Assembly: GCA_045546975.1 (NCBI GenBank)
Contig: JAZQDV010000018.1
Location: forward strand, 1 to 37,417
Reading direction: 5' to 3'
Length of the DNA: 37,417 bases
Source: SIG480 sp045546975
GTDB taxonomy: Bacteria > Bacillota > Clostridia > Oscillospirales > JAAYXM01
The notes below the pieces were generated by a model. It was not told the origin of the DNA, did not search any database, and saw only the letters and a program-made list of their open reading frames with translations. Positions 1 through 7,468 of the stretch are shown here, in pieces. Position 1 is the first letter of the stretch; each line of letters opens with the position of its first letter. Both the position numbers and the translations under genes were made by a program.

Positions 1-22
1 TAATATTGAAAGGTAGAGTTTT

Positions 23-640
23 ATGAAAAAAATCTTTTTGCTCGTTTTATCCCTTTTGCTTTTAACATCCTGCAGCAGTGTAGAATTAAATCCCGAATGG
101 TATCCCAGAGGATTATGGAAAGACGATATCTTCGTATCCAGGCCAAACGGTAAGTTTAATATTGCGCAGTGTTCCGAAATACAGGTTCTTTTTGTTTATA
201 AAGAGGATAATGATCGAGACACGCTTTTGAATTTTGTAACTGACCATAAGCGAAATGAGGATAAGGTGTATATATACTCCGACGAAGGTTATTGCGTTAT
301 TGATGAAACTACCAATACCGCAGAGATTCTTGTTACCGTAGAAGAACAGTATACATTATCAGGTACGAATGATCCTGCCGTCACATACCTGAAATCATTT
401 GACGATTTTTCACATGAGGCAAAAAAGATTCTTGCAGAGATGGAAGAATATTGGTCGGATAAGGATTATCGCAGGTATGGTTCAGATGACAAAATATATC
501 CCGACGGCACGATTGTGTATTCGGGAATTCCACAAATTTTCGTAGTCGGACCTGTCGTTGCAGTTTGCATACCTGTTATTATCGGCATGATTTTCCTTCT
601 CGGGCATCTGATAAAACAAAAAAGAAAAAATAACTCATAA
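23..640 (+). CDS. Putative lipoprotein with a C-terminal membrane anchor, unknown function
   Basis: A 205-residue protein that I do not recognise as a named family. It starts with a short lipoprotein signal peptide: two lysines, a hydrophobic core, then the lipobox L-T-S-C with the lipidated cysteine at residue 17. The middle (about 20-170) is polar and acidic with no motif I can name. Near the C-terminus a hydrophobic segment (about 175-197) is followed by a basic tail (KQKRK), which suggests a true membrane span with the tail in the cytoplasm. The protein would then be anchored at both ends, with its middle domain outside the cell. An AAAGGTAG ribosome site lies just upstream. It is a single gene closed by its own terminator; its promoter lies outside the window or in the first 22 bases. 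The reading frame and lipobox are clear; the function is unknown. Confidence 0.8.
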   Translation: MKKIFLLVLSLLLLTSCSSVELNPEWYPRGLWKDDIFVSRPNGKFNIAQCSEIQVLFVYKEDNDRDTLLNFVTDHKRNEDKVYIYSDEGYCVIDETTNTAEILVTVEEQYTLSGTNDPAVTYLKSFDDFSHEAKKILAEMEEYWSDKDYRRYGSDDKIYPDGTIVYSGIPQIFVVGPVVAVCIPVIIGMIFLLGHLIKQKRKNNS

Positions 641-661
641 AACTTTCCTATTAAAACGCGG

Positions 662-700
662 CAGAGCAGAGGGAATCCCCTCTGCTCTGTTTTTGTTTTC
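662..700 (+). terminator. Rho-independent terminator of the lipoprotein gene
   Basis: A perfect 12-bp stem (662-673 with 678-689) with a 4-base AATC loop is followed by TTTTTGTTTT. It sits 22 bases after the lipoprotein stop codon, on its strand. Confidence 0.9.
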
Positions 701-819
701 ACGCTCTTCACACTAGGTCTATGCTATAAATTTGTGCGAGATTTATAACGGACGCTCCTGTGCGCGCAGGACATCCGCTTTTCTTGCAAAAATAATGCAA
801 GTATACTATACGCAACAAA
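701..819. other. Intergenic spacer with small hairpins
   Basis: No credible gene. A broken hairpin (749-760 with 767-777) and a 6-bp inverted repeat, CTTGCA/TGCAAG, ending near 800 lie between the converging lipoprotein and SDR transcripts. They may be terminator remnants. The open frame across this region on the plus strand is antisense to the SDR gene and is not supported. Confidence 0.5.
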
Positions 820-853
820 ATCCCCGCAATACAATAAGTATTGCGGGGATTTT
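820..853 (-). terminator. Terminator of the rhaM-glnA-punA-SDR operon (bidirectional)
   Basis: A perfect 12-bp stem (820-831 with 839-850) with a 7-base loop is flanked by AAAA on the left and TTTT on the right, so it can act in both directions. It lies 10 bases beyond the SDR stop codon. Confidence 0.85.
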
Positions 854-862
854 ATCTCTCTT

Positions 863-1663
863 TTACGGGCGGAGACCGAGACCGCCTTCGAGCGTTACGG
901 TTTCACCTGTCATAAACTTAAAGTCGGGGTGTGCAAGCTGTACGCAGACACGTCCGATTTCAAGCTCAGAGTCACCAAAATGGCCAATCGGCGGCACCTT
1001 TACGTTCTTCTCAAAAGCCTCCGGGTATGCGCTCTGGAACTGCTCAAGCTGTGCTGTCCAAGCAAGCGGGCAAACAACGTTTACGTTGATGTTATCGCGT
1101 GCCCACTCTGTTGCAGCAACACGTGAAAGGCCACGGATGCCTTCCTTTGCAGCAGCGTATGCGCACTGACCGAAGTTGCCAAATAAACCTGCGCCTGATG
1201 CAAAGTTGATGACCGAACCCTGGGTCTCCTTAAGGTACGGATAACACGCCTTCATATAGTAGAAGGATGCATAAAGACCTGAATACATCGAGAGGTTAAA
1301 CTGCTCCGTTGTGTTTTCTGCAAGCGGAACGCCGGAAGCTGATGCCTGTGCGTTGTTGATGAGAACGTCAATACGTCCAAACTTTTCAATTGTCTTGTCC
1401 ACTACATTTTTTACGGTTGCTTCGTTGTCGTTATCAGCAGAGATGTCTGCCTGAACAACAAGCACCTTTATGCCGTAAAGTCTCTCAAGCTCTTCCTTTG
1501 CATCCTCAAGCTTCTTTACGTTTCTACCTGTGATAACGAGGTTTGCGCCCTCTTTTGCGTATGCTGTTGCAATACCGTAACCGATAGAGCCGCAACGTCC
1601 ATCAGAAAGAATTGCACGTCCTGCGCCTGTGATAATTGCTGTTTTTCCTGTCAAGAATCCCAT
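863..1663 (-). CDS. SDR-family NAD(P)-dependent oxidoreductase
   Basis: A 266-residue classical short-chain dehydrogenase/reductase; the alcohol, ketone or sugar substrate cannot be read from sequence. The catalytic set is complete: Ser156, Tyr169 and Lys173 (YAAAK), with Asn103-Asn104 in the NNA motif. The basic residue after strand 2 (TGRN, 45-48) suggests NADP(H). The cofactor loop is unusual: instead of TGxxxGxG it reads TGAG (12-15), then about nine extra residues, then GSIGYG (25-30). The NNAG motif reads NNAQ. The protein ends in the usual GG-G-LRP type tail. A GAGGTG ribosome site supports the start. It is the last gene of the five-gene operon, 36 bases after punA. The family is certain; a role in sugar metabolism would be only a guess from the distal rhaM. 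Confidence 0.88.
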   Translation of the reverse strand: MGFLTGKTAIITGAGRAILSDGRCGSIGYGIATAYAKEGANLVITGRNVKKLEDAKEELERLYGIKVLVVQADISADNDNEATVKNVVDKTIEKFGRIDVLINNAQASASGVPLAENTTEQFNLSMYSGLYASFYYMKACYPYLKETQGSVINFASGAGLFGNFGQCAYAAAKEGIRGLSRVAATEWARDNINVNVVCPLAWTAQLEQFQSAYPEAFEKNVKVPPIGHFGDSELEIGRVCVQLAHPDFKFMTGETVTLEGGLGLRP

Positions 1664-1699
1664 AATTACACCTCATTTATACTATTCTGAAATTATGTG

Positions 1700-2521
1700 C
1701 TACATTTTTGATATGGCCTTTGAAACAAGTAACTTAAAGTCCTTGCCTATCCGCATTGCCATTGCCTTTATATCGTCATGCGAAAGCGGTGCGGGGTTCA
1801 GTCCTGCCGCCATATTTGATATACAGCTTATTCCGCAGACCCGCATTCCCGCGTGTCTTGCCGCCATTGCTTCACACGCCGTACTCATACCTACGACATC
1901 TGCACCGAGGATTTCATAGGCGCGGATTTCTGCAGGTGTTTCGTAGTTTGGGCCTGTAGTCTGGATATATACTCCTTTTTCGAGCGGAATGTTAAGTTCA
2001 TGTGCCGAAGCTACGATTATATCGCAAAGCTCCTTATCGTAAACCCTGCTCATATCAGGAAAGCGTGTTCCGAGCTCTTTTATATTCTCTCCGCGAAGCG
2101 GGGATGGAACAAGGCTTGAGATATGGTCCTCTATCATCATAAGACAGCCTTCCGAAAAACTCTTGTTTATTCCGCCTGCGGCGTTTGTTAAAAACAGAGT
2201 CTCCGCACCCATAAGACGCATAAGGCGGATTGGCATTACGACATCCTCAATGTCATACCCCTCGTAATAATGGACTCGTCCCTGCATAATAACTGCCGGA
2301 ACTCCGTTTATATACTTAAATACAAACCTGCCCTTATGTCCCGGTACAGAAGACGTCGGAAAATCGGGAAGTTCGCTATAATCTATCTCCGACATAATAT
2401 CATCACCCTCAGCAAAATCGCCAAGTCCCGAGCCGAGAACAAGTGCAACGCGCGGAGTGAAATCTGTCTTTTCCCTGATTTTATCAAGTGCCCTTAAAAG
2501 CTTTTTATATGTTTCACTCAT
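1700..2521 (-). CDS. punA: Purine nucleoside phosphorylase
   Basis: A 273-residue trimeric-class purine nucleoside phosphorylase, which splits inosine and guanosine with phosphate into free base and (deoxy)ribose-1-phosphate for purine salvage. The sequence shows the phosphate loop GSGLG (30-34), the GRVHYYEG segment, the TNAAGGIN motif, the GPNYETPAEIR loop, and the base-binding part with MSTACEAMAARHAGM followed by ISNMAAG. The length matches the family. It lies between the iron-storage gene and the SDR gene in the same operon with short spacers. The ribosome site is weak (AAAGGGAAA, about 13 bases before the start); the nearer ATG upstream runs into a stop after four codons. Confidence 0.95.
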   Translation of the reverse strand: MSETYKKLLRALDKIREKTDFTPRVALVLGSGLGDFAEGDDIMSEIDYSELPDFPTSSVPGHKGRFVFKYINGVPAVIMQGRVHYYEGYDIEDVVMPIRLMRLMGAETLFLTNAAGGINKSFSEGCLMMIEDHISSLVPSPLRGENIKELGTRFPDMSRVYDKELCDIIVASAHELNIPLEKGVYIQTTGPNYETPAEIRAYEILGADVVGMSTACEAMAARHAGMRVCGISCISNMAAGLNPAPLSHDDIKAMAMRIGKDFKLLVSKAISKM

Positions 2522-2545
2522 TGTGTTTTCATTTCCCTTTAATGA

Positions 2546-3427
2546 TTATATTTCTACGCCGAGAAAATGCTTTGCAGCAATGCCTACAAAGAATGAAAGA
2601 AGTGCAACGGAAACGCTGATTGCTGTCATTTCAAGAAAGCGCGGACGGAATTTTTCACCCTGTGCTACTGAAATGTAGTATGTGAAGCCTGCAATAATGA
2701 GTATTACAATTGCAATCATGATAAAAAGCGCCGTCATATACTTTGCACTTTCAAGAAGAAGGTACGGAAGTATTAGAAGTGCCACTGTGATAAGATACGC
2801 AACGCCCGTATATGTGCAGGACTTAAGCGCATCACTTCTCCCCTCACTTCGTGCTGACAAGAACTCACTTGAAGCCATCGAGAAAGTTGCGGAAATGCCG
2901 ATGATGAGTCCTGACAGTGCGATGAGCCTCGTGTTCTGCATAGCGAACGTAAAGCCCGCAAGTGAGCCCGTCAGCTCAACAAGTGCGTCATTCATACCGA
3001 GCACCATGCTTCCGACGTATTTGAGGCTTTCCTCGTCAAGTATTGAGAGCAGGGCCTCTTCGTGTTCTTCCTCTTGTCTGCGTATTTCTACGCTCTCTTC
3101 CACTTCATCTGCAAGAAGCGCATACTCGCCCTGTGCATTTCCCTCGCCAAGCTCCATGAGCTTTACTGCAAAGGTGAACCCGAGGATTCTTGCAATTATT
3201 GAATACTTCCATATCTTAAGCTTTTGGGGTTTGAGCTCAGACCCTGTGTATTTCTTCCATATCTCGTAGTGAGCTTTTTCTTCAGCTGCAAGGCGAAGAA
3301 GGACCTTCTTGTTCTCCTCGCCCTTTGCAAACTTCGCTATCTTTTCATATATGATACTCTCGTTAAGCTCATTCTGTTGCATCCTTCTGATGACTGAAAG
3401 AGCTTTTTCCGAAACGTCTTTCTTCAT
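2546..3427 (-). CDS. Ferritin-like/VIT1 membrane iron transporter (MbfA type)
   Basis: A 293-residue two-domain protein. Residues 1 to about 135 are a ferritin-like (erythrin) four-helix domain with likely di-iron ligands: Glu in NELNES, ExxH in AAEEKAHYE, and a Glu-rich helix with EEEHEEA. From about 140 the protein is a VIT1/CCC1-type membrane transporter with the conserved GMNDALVELTGSLAGFT segment and about five hydrophobic spans. Proteins of this build (membrane-bound ferritin, MbfA) are known to export iron or protect against iron and peroxide stress; the role here is inferred from that. It lies 17 bases downstream of glnA in the same operon, with a GGAG site before the start. Confidence 0.88.
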   Translation of the reverse strand: MKKDVSEKALSVIRRMQQNELNESIIYEKIAKFAKGEENKKVLLRLAAEEKAHYEIWKKYTGSELKPQKLKIWKYSIIARILGFTFAVKLMELGEGNAQGEYALLADEVEESVEIRRQEEEHEEALLSILDEESLKYVGSMVLGMNDALVELTGSLAGFTFAMQNTRLIALSGLIIGISATFSMASSEFLSARSEGRSDALKSCTYTGVAYLITVALLILPYLLLESAKYMTALFIMIAIVILIIAGFTYYISVAQGEKFRPRFLEMTAISVSVALLSFFVGIAAKHFLGVEI

Positions 3428-3444
3428 CCTTTATCACTCCGTGA

Positions 3445-4869
3445 TTATAAGTTGTAGTATTTATCAAACTCAGCAGGATGCGGGATTGCCGAAAGCTCCC
3501 TGCACTCAGCTCTCTTTGTCTCGACAAATTTTTCAATCATGAACTCAGGGAATACTCCGCCTGCGGTGAGGTAGTCGTGGTCAGCCTCAAGCGCATCAAG
3601 AGCCTCATCGAGAGAGGTCGGAAGATGAGAAAGCTTTGCCTTTTCCTCATCGCTTAAGTGGTAAAGATTCATATCATACGGTCCCCAACCGTTTTCATGA
3701 GGATCAATCTTATTCTTGATTCCGTCAAGACCTGCCATAAGAATTGCAGCGTAGCAGAAGTACGGATTGCACGTTGCATCAGGATTTCGAAGCTCAAAGC
3801 GACGGAGCTCAGGAGACTTTGCATAAGCAGGGATACGGATAACCGCACTTCTGTTTGAGGTTGCGTATCCTACCGTAACAGGAGCTTCAAAGCCCGGAAC
3901 AAGACGCTTGAAAGAGTTTGTGCTCGGGTTTGTAAGAGCGCAGAGCGATGCTATGTGCTTGAGCAGTCCGCCCATAAAATAGTGTGCCTCACGGCTCAAG
4001 TTTGAATACCCGTTGTCATCCGAAAACACGGGTTTTCCATCCTTTAAGAGAAGCATGTGAACATGCATACCGCTTCCTGCCTCACCTGCCACAGGCTTTG
4101 GCATAAAGGTTGCAGAGAGTCCATACTTCTTTGCTACATTGTGGATTATATACTTTACCATCATTGTCGCATCTGCCATCATTGACATCTTGCCGAGGTG
4201 CGGCTCAATCTCGAACTGTCCACCTGCGCCAACTTCGGGATGATGGTAGTTAAGAGGAATACCTGCCTCCTCCATAAGCATACACATTTCACTGCGCGCC
4301 TCGTATGAGACGTCAAACGGCTTTGCTACATGGTAATTTTTCTGCTTCGGAACGATATTTCCGCTGCCCTCTTCTTCGCTGTTCCAGTGCGCCTGAACCG
4401 CATCCACCTCAGCACTTATCTTGTTAGGTGAAACTACCCAGCCCGCCTTATCAAAGAGGTAGAACTCAAACTCAGGGAGAATCATCATTGTATCAGCGAT
4501 TCCAAGATCCGCCATATACTTTTCTGCAGCGAGAACAATATTTCTCGGATACTGCGGAAGCGGACGGTTCTCGGGACTCGCAATAATCATCGCGTTACCC
4601 GTCATTGAAAGTGTGGGTATCTGGCAGAACGGATCAATGAGCGCAGTATCGGGGTCGGGAATAAACACCATATCGCTCTTTTCAACTACTGCATAGCCGT
4701 AGTTCGATGCGTCAAATCCGATTCCGTTTTTCATAACATTTTCGTTAAAGTTCTTTGCAGGAATGGTGACATGACGGTACTGACCGCTGAAGTCCACCAT
4801 CTTAAAATCGACCATTTTGATGTCTTTTTCTTTAATGAGTGCAATAATATCTTTTATTTTCTTATCCAT
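3445..4869 (-). CDS. glnA: Type I glutamine synthetase
   Basis: A 474-residue enzyme that joins ammonia to glutamate using ATP. Visible motifs include the metal and substrate segment PEFEFYLFD (about 132-140), the ATP-site region MPKPxxGEAGSGMHVHM (256-272), NPSTNSFKRLVPGFEAP (314-330), NRSAVIRIP (339-347) and the C-terminal RFELRNPDATCNPY segment. Tyr403 in NLYHL aligns with the adenylylated tyrosine of the E. coli enzyme. The length (474 rather than about 444) also points to the I-beta branch rather than the feedback-inhibited Bacillus I-alpha type. An AAGGAG site sets the start. It follows rhaM by 11 bases and is transcribed from the rhaM promoter; no GlnR-type operator was recognised. The assignment is firm; whether it is the main GS of the cell is unknown. 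Confidence 0.96.
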   Translation of the reverse strand: MDKKIKDIIALIKEKDIKMVDFKMVDFSGQYRHVTIPAKNFNENVMKNGIGFDASNYGYAVVEKSDMVFIPDPDTALIDPFCQIPTLSMTGNAMIIASPENRPLPQYPRNIVLAAEKYMADLGIADTMMILPEFEFYLFDKAGWVVSPNKISAEVDAVQAHWNSEEEGSGNIVPKQKNYHVAKPFDVSYEARSEMCMLMEEAGIPLNYHHPEVGAGGQFEIEPHLGKMSMMADATMMVKYIIHNVAKKYGLSATFMPKPVAGEAGSGMHVHMLLLKDGKPVFSDDNGYSNLSREAHYFMGGLLKHIASLCALTNPSTNSFKRLVPGFEAPVTVGYATSNRSAVIRIPAYAKSPELRRFELRNPDATCNPYFCYAAILMAGLDGIKNKIDPHENGWGPYDMNLYHLSDEEKAKLSHLPTSLDEALDALEADHDYLTAGGVFPEFMIEKFVETKRAECRELSAIPHPAEFDKYYNL

Positions 4870-4880
4870 AGTTTTTCTCC

Positions 4881-5201
4881 TTATATATGGAAAATTTCTT
4901 CCATATTAGCCCACCATTCGCCTTCTTTTCTTGTGGGTATGGGTTCCTGACACGGATCTGTACACATGAGCCAACGGATGTTTTCTTCATCCTCGTCAAG
5001 CCTCTTCATATCACCTTCAAAATCGGTTCCTGTATACTCAAAATAATTGAAGAGGTAACCGTCCTTATAGAAAATTGTGAAGTTGTGCATATTTGCCCTG
5101 TGAATTTTTTCCACAATACCCGGCCAGATGTTATCGTGGAGTTCTCTGTACTCTGCGTATTTTTCGGGCCTTACCTTAATAACTCTTCCGTAGCGTACCA
5201 T
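4881..5201 (-). CDS. rhaM: L-rhamnose mutarotase family protein
   Basis: A protein of about 106 residues of the RhaM/RhaU (DUF718) family, which interconverts the alpha and beta anomers of L-rhamnose. Seen here are VRYGRVIKVRPEKYAEYRELHDNIWPGI with the His of the ELHxxxWP motif, the N-x-x-IF strand, the YFEYTG segment and a C-terminal W-rich stretch (EGEWWANMEEIFHI). A longer frame begins at 5261, but the ATG at 5201 has a perfect AGGAGGA site 8 bases upstream, and the extra 20 residues overlap the -10/-35 promoter. I therefore start it at 5201. It is the first gene of its operon. No other rhamnose gene is in the window, so the real substrate may be another deoxy-sugar. Confidence 0.88.
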   Translation of the reverse strand: MVRYGRVIKVRPEKYAEYRELHDNIWPGIVEKIHRANMHNFTIFYKDGYLFNYFEYTGTDFEGDMKRLDEDEENIRWLMCTDPCQEPIPTRKEGEWWANMEEIFHI

Positions 5202-5232
5202 GTGACTTTCCTCCTGATGTTTCTTTAATAGT

Positions 5233-5261
5233 ATTATCCAATTTTTGTATGAATCTGTCAA
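5233..5261 (-). promoter_or_regulatory. Sigma-A promoter of the rhaM-glnA operon
   Basis: On the minus strand a perfect -35 TTGACA (5256-5261) and -10 GATAAT (5233-5238) are separated by exactly 17 bases, giving a transcript start about 25 bases before the rhaM ATG. Confidence 0.82.
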
Positions 5262-5308
5262 GATGCAATCAAAACAAATCGCCTATTTTTCAGTATAGAA
5301 CGACACCT

Positions 5309-5328
5309 GCCCCGGTATAATCCGGGGC
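5309..5328 (-). terminator. GC-rich hairpin after the stomatin gene, possible terminator
   Basis: GCCCCGG (5309-5315) and CCGGGGC (5322-5328) form a strong stem that can be lengthened by a bulged GAACAC/GTGT-TTC pairing. It follows the stomatin stop and precedes the next promoter, so a terminator role fits. It lacks a clear U-tract, which keeps the confidence low. Confidence 0.45.
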
Positions 5329-5339
5329 GTGTTCATTTA

Positions 5340-6248
5340 CTATTCTTTTTCTCCTTTTGTGCTCTCGCCTATACCCGTGATTTCTGAAAATACAACGCCT
5401 GATTTTGCCATATTTACAGTGTCTGTGGGCACAATTATTTTCGAAGCCTTGCCGTCTGACATTGCAACAAGTGCCTCATACTTTTTAAGCTCAAGAACTG
5501 AAGCGTCAACTCCTGCCTCTTTAAGAGCTCGAAGTCCGTCCGCCTCTGCCTTCTTTGCAAGGAAAATAGCCTTGGCCTCACCCTCTGCGCGAGCTATGCG
5601 CGCATCTCTTTCACCTTCAGCTGCAAGAACCATTGCTCTTGCCTCACCTTCAGCGCGGGTGATTGCTGCCGCCTTGTGTCCCTCCGCCTGAAGAAGTGTC
5701 TCACGGCGGTCGCGTTCAGCCTTCATCTGCTTTTCCATAGCGTTCTGGATTTCCGCAGGCGGAATGATATTCTTAAGCTCAACACGGTTTACCTTTATTC
5801 CCCACTTATCAGTTGCATCGTCAAGTATTGTTGTCATCTTGCCGTTGATTGTATCTCGTGAGGTCAGGGTTCCGTCAAGCTCAAGCTCACCGACAAGGTT
5901 TCTGAGAGTAGTTGCAGCAAGGTTTGCAAGTGCGGAAATCGGGTTTACCGCGCCGTATGCATAAAGCTTTGCATCAAATACCGCAAAATAAATGACAGTA
6001 TCAATCTGCATGGTTACGTTATCTTTTGTGATAACGGGCTGTGGCGGAGAATCGAGCACCTGTTCTTTTAATGTAACCTTTTTGGACACTCTTTCAAGAA
6101 GCGGAATTTTAATATGAATTCCCGCAGACCACGTCTTTCTGTACTTACCTAAAAGCTCGACAACATATTCATGTGCCTGAGGTACGATTTTGATATTTGC
6201 AATTATGATAGCTGCGATTATTACGATTATACCAAGTAAAATTCCCAT
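5340..6248 (-). CDS. SPFH/Band 7 (stomatin-like) membrane protein
   Basis: A 302-residue prohibitin/stomatin-family protein, of the kind that forms oligomers in membrane microdomains and scaffolds or protects other membrane proteins. An N-terminal hydrophobic segment (about 3-20) is followed by the Band 7 core (IVPQAHEYVVELLGKYRKTWSAGIHIKIPL, then LDSPPQPVITKDNVTMQID and the ELDGTLTSRDTIN region). Next comes an Ala/Glu-rich coiled coil (about 180-245) with repeated AEGE units. It is the last gene of the ecfS-deacetylase-stomatin group. The NfeD protein often paired with such genes is absent here. An AAAGGAAG site precedes the ATG. Confidence 0.93.
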   Translation of the reverse strand: MGILLGIIVIIAAIIIANIKIVPQAHEYVVELLGKYRKTWSAGIHIKIPLLERVSKKVTLKEQVLDSPPQPVITKDNVTMQIDTVIYFAVFDAKLYAYGAVNPISALANLAATTLRNLVGELELDGTLTSRDTINGKMTTILDDATDKWGIKVNRVELKNIIPPAEIQNAMEKQMKAERDRRETLLQAEGHKAAAITRAEGEARAMVLAAEGERDARIARAEGEAKAIFLAKKAEADGLRALKEAGVDASVLELKKYEALVAMSDGKASKIIVPTDTVNMAKSGVVFSEITGIGESTKGEKE

Positions 6249-6307
6249 ATTTTTCTTCCTTTCTAAAATGCTTTTTCTTTTATGATTATTCCATCTCGGA
6301 TAAGCTT

Positions 6308-7393
6308 TTATGAAAAGCTTTCCTCAAATGCAATCGAACTGATTGTTGAGGGGCTGTATCCGTTTTTGTGGCACCACTCAACAGCTCTGAATATACGCTC
6401 CTTGTAGTCAGGCTCATAAGCAGGATAGTCCTCGTAGAAATACTGCTCATGAATTAGGAGATAGTGGAAACAGTTATTTTTTTGAGCGCTTATTTCTTCC
6501 ATATATCCGTCAATCTTATCAAGGTCTACATCATTTATGATAATGTCATCCTTTACAAAGATTATATCCTCGCTGTTATCCACCCAGAAATCGCGCGTTG
6601 CGGCGTGTGCCGTCTGCTCGCGGTCAAGGTAATATGCAACATACGGGTCACCATTGTCGTCAAATAGGAAATATGCGTCTATGCACTTAAAGCCGAGGTT
6701 TCGGAATGCTCTCGTCGCACGGCGGTTAGAGTCTGCCCAGTGCTCGGAGGTGACGTTTGACATGACCTCCCGCCCTGCAAAGCGCAAAAGCTCACGCTCG
6801 ACCATCTTACCCTCCTCCATGACCTGCTCGTATGTAGCAAACTTGTATGGGCTATCGGGATGGTCTGCACGGGCATGGAAGGTGAACTTGAGCCAGTCAC
6901 CGTTTGTCTGAAACTCTTTCTTGTACTTATCCGGAAACATTGAGAGGTTGAACTTTTTATCGTCCGTCTCGTAATAAACGTGCATATGCACAAACGTGCC
7001 ATACTTCTCGTGAAGCTCGCGGTAAAGATTAAGGAACGGATCATCAAAAATCGAGGTGTATTCGTCCCTATGATTATATATGTTCTCAAAGCAACGGATA
7101 ACATCATCGACGCCAAGGCGGTATGTCTTATACCCGTGCCGGAACCAATAAATTACGATTTTTTCCGTTTCTCCGCTTTCAGTATCAGTTGCCTCCACCG
7201 TATTACGATATGCATCTATATAAATCACGGCAGTGTAGACTCCCTCTTTTTCCTCTGCCAAAACCCCGTTTATCTCTATTTTTTTGTCTTTTGGCGCCTC
7301 TACGGAAACTGTTGTTTTAAGACCGTCACCGAAAAGCTCGCCGTCGGCATGCGAAAACAGTACGTCGCCGTCAACAGGTGATAAAAACTTCAT
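6308..7393 (-). CDS. Polysaccharide-deacetylase-like protein, uncharacterised
   Basis: A 361-residue soluble protein that I cannot name with certainty. Residues 1 to about 85 look like a beta-sandwich (alternating strands, acidic). The rest resembles the alpha/beta barrel of polysaccharide deacetylase or glycoside-hydrolase-like proteins: YRLGVDDVIRCFENI, FVHMHVYYETDD, KFTFHARADHPDSPY, SNVTSEHWADSNRRATRAFRNLGFKC, HYLLIHEQYFYEDY and NGYSPSTIS. The D-D pair, the H-x-H segments and the late H-E could form a metal site, but this is inference. There is no signal peptide, so it would act in the cytoplasm. It lies between an ECF S component and a stomatin gene on one strand. Start supported by AAAGGAGA. 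Confidence 0.6.
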   Translation of the reverse strand: MKFLSPVDGDVLFSHADGELFGDGLKTTVSVEAPKDKKIEINGVLAEEKEGVYTAVIYIDAYRNTVEATDTESGETEKIVIYWFRHGYKTYRLGVDDVIRCFENIYNHRDEYTSIFDDPFLNLYRELHEKYGTFVHMHVYYETDDKKFNLSMFPDKYKKEFQTNGDWLKFTFHARADHPDSPYKFATYEQVMEEGKMVERELLRFAGREVMSNVTSEHWADSNRRATRAFRNLGFKCIDAYFLFDDNGDPYVAYYLDREQTAHAATRDFWVDNSEDIIFVKDDIIINDVDLDKIDGYMEEISAQKNNCFHYLLIHEQYFYEDYPAYEPDYKERIFRAVEWCHKNGYSPSTISSIAFEESFS

Positions 7394-7468
7394 ATATTTT
7401 CTCCTTTTTCGTACATATCCCGTTTGAAAGTTCTACATCCACGCAATAAAAACCATGCAATGAAACAA

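Noticed and set aside
732..1169. Plus-strand 145-residue frame
   Set aside because: Antisense to the SDR gene, whose motifs and ribosome site are clear.
4795..4836. Apparent duplicated KMVDF in GlnA
   Set aside because: The family has two similar beta strands at this point, and the DNA is not a perfect repeat, so it is not a duplication.
5316..5321. TATAAT in the loop of the 5309-5328 hairpin as a promoter
   Set aside because: No -35 element at the right distance on either strand; it sits in a stem loop.
6302..6320. AAGCTTTT/AAAAGCTT inverted repeat as a terminator
   Set aside because: It overlaps the coding end of the deacetylase-like gene and lacks a U-tract on the minus strand.
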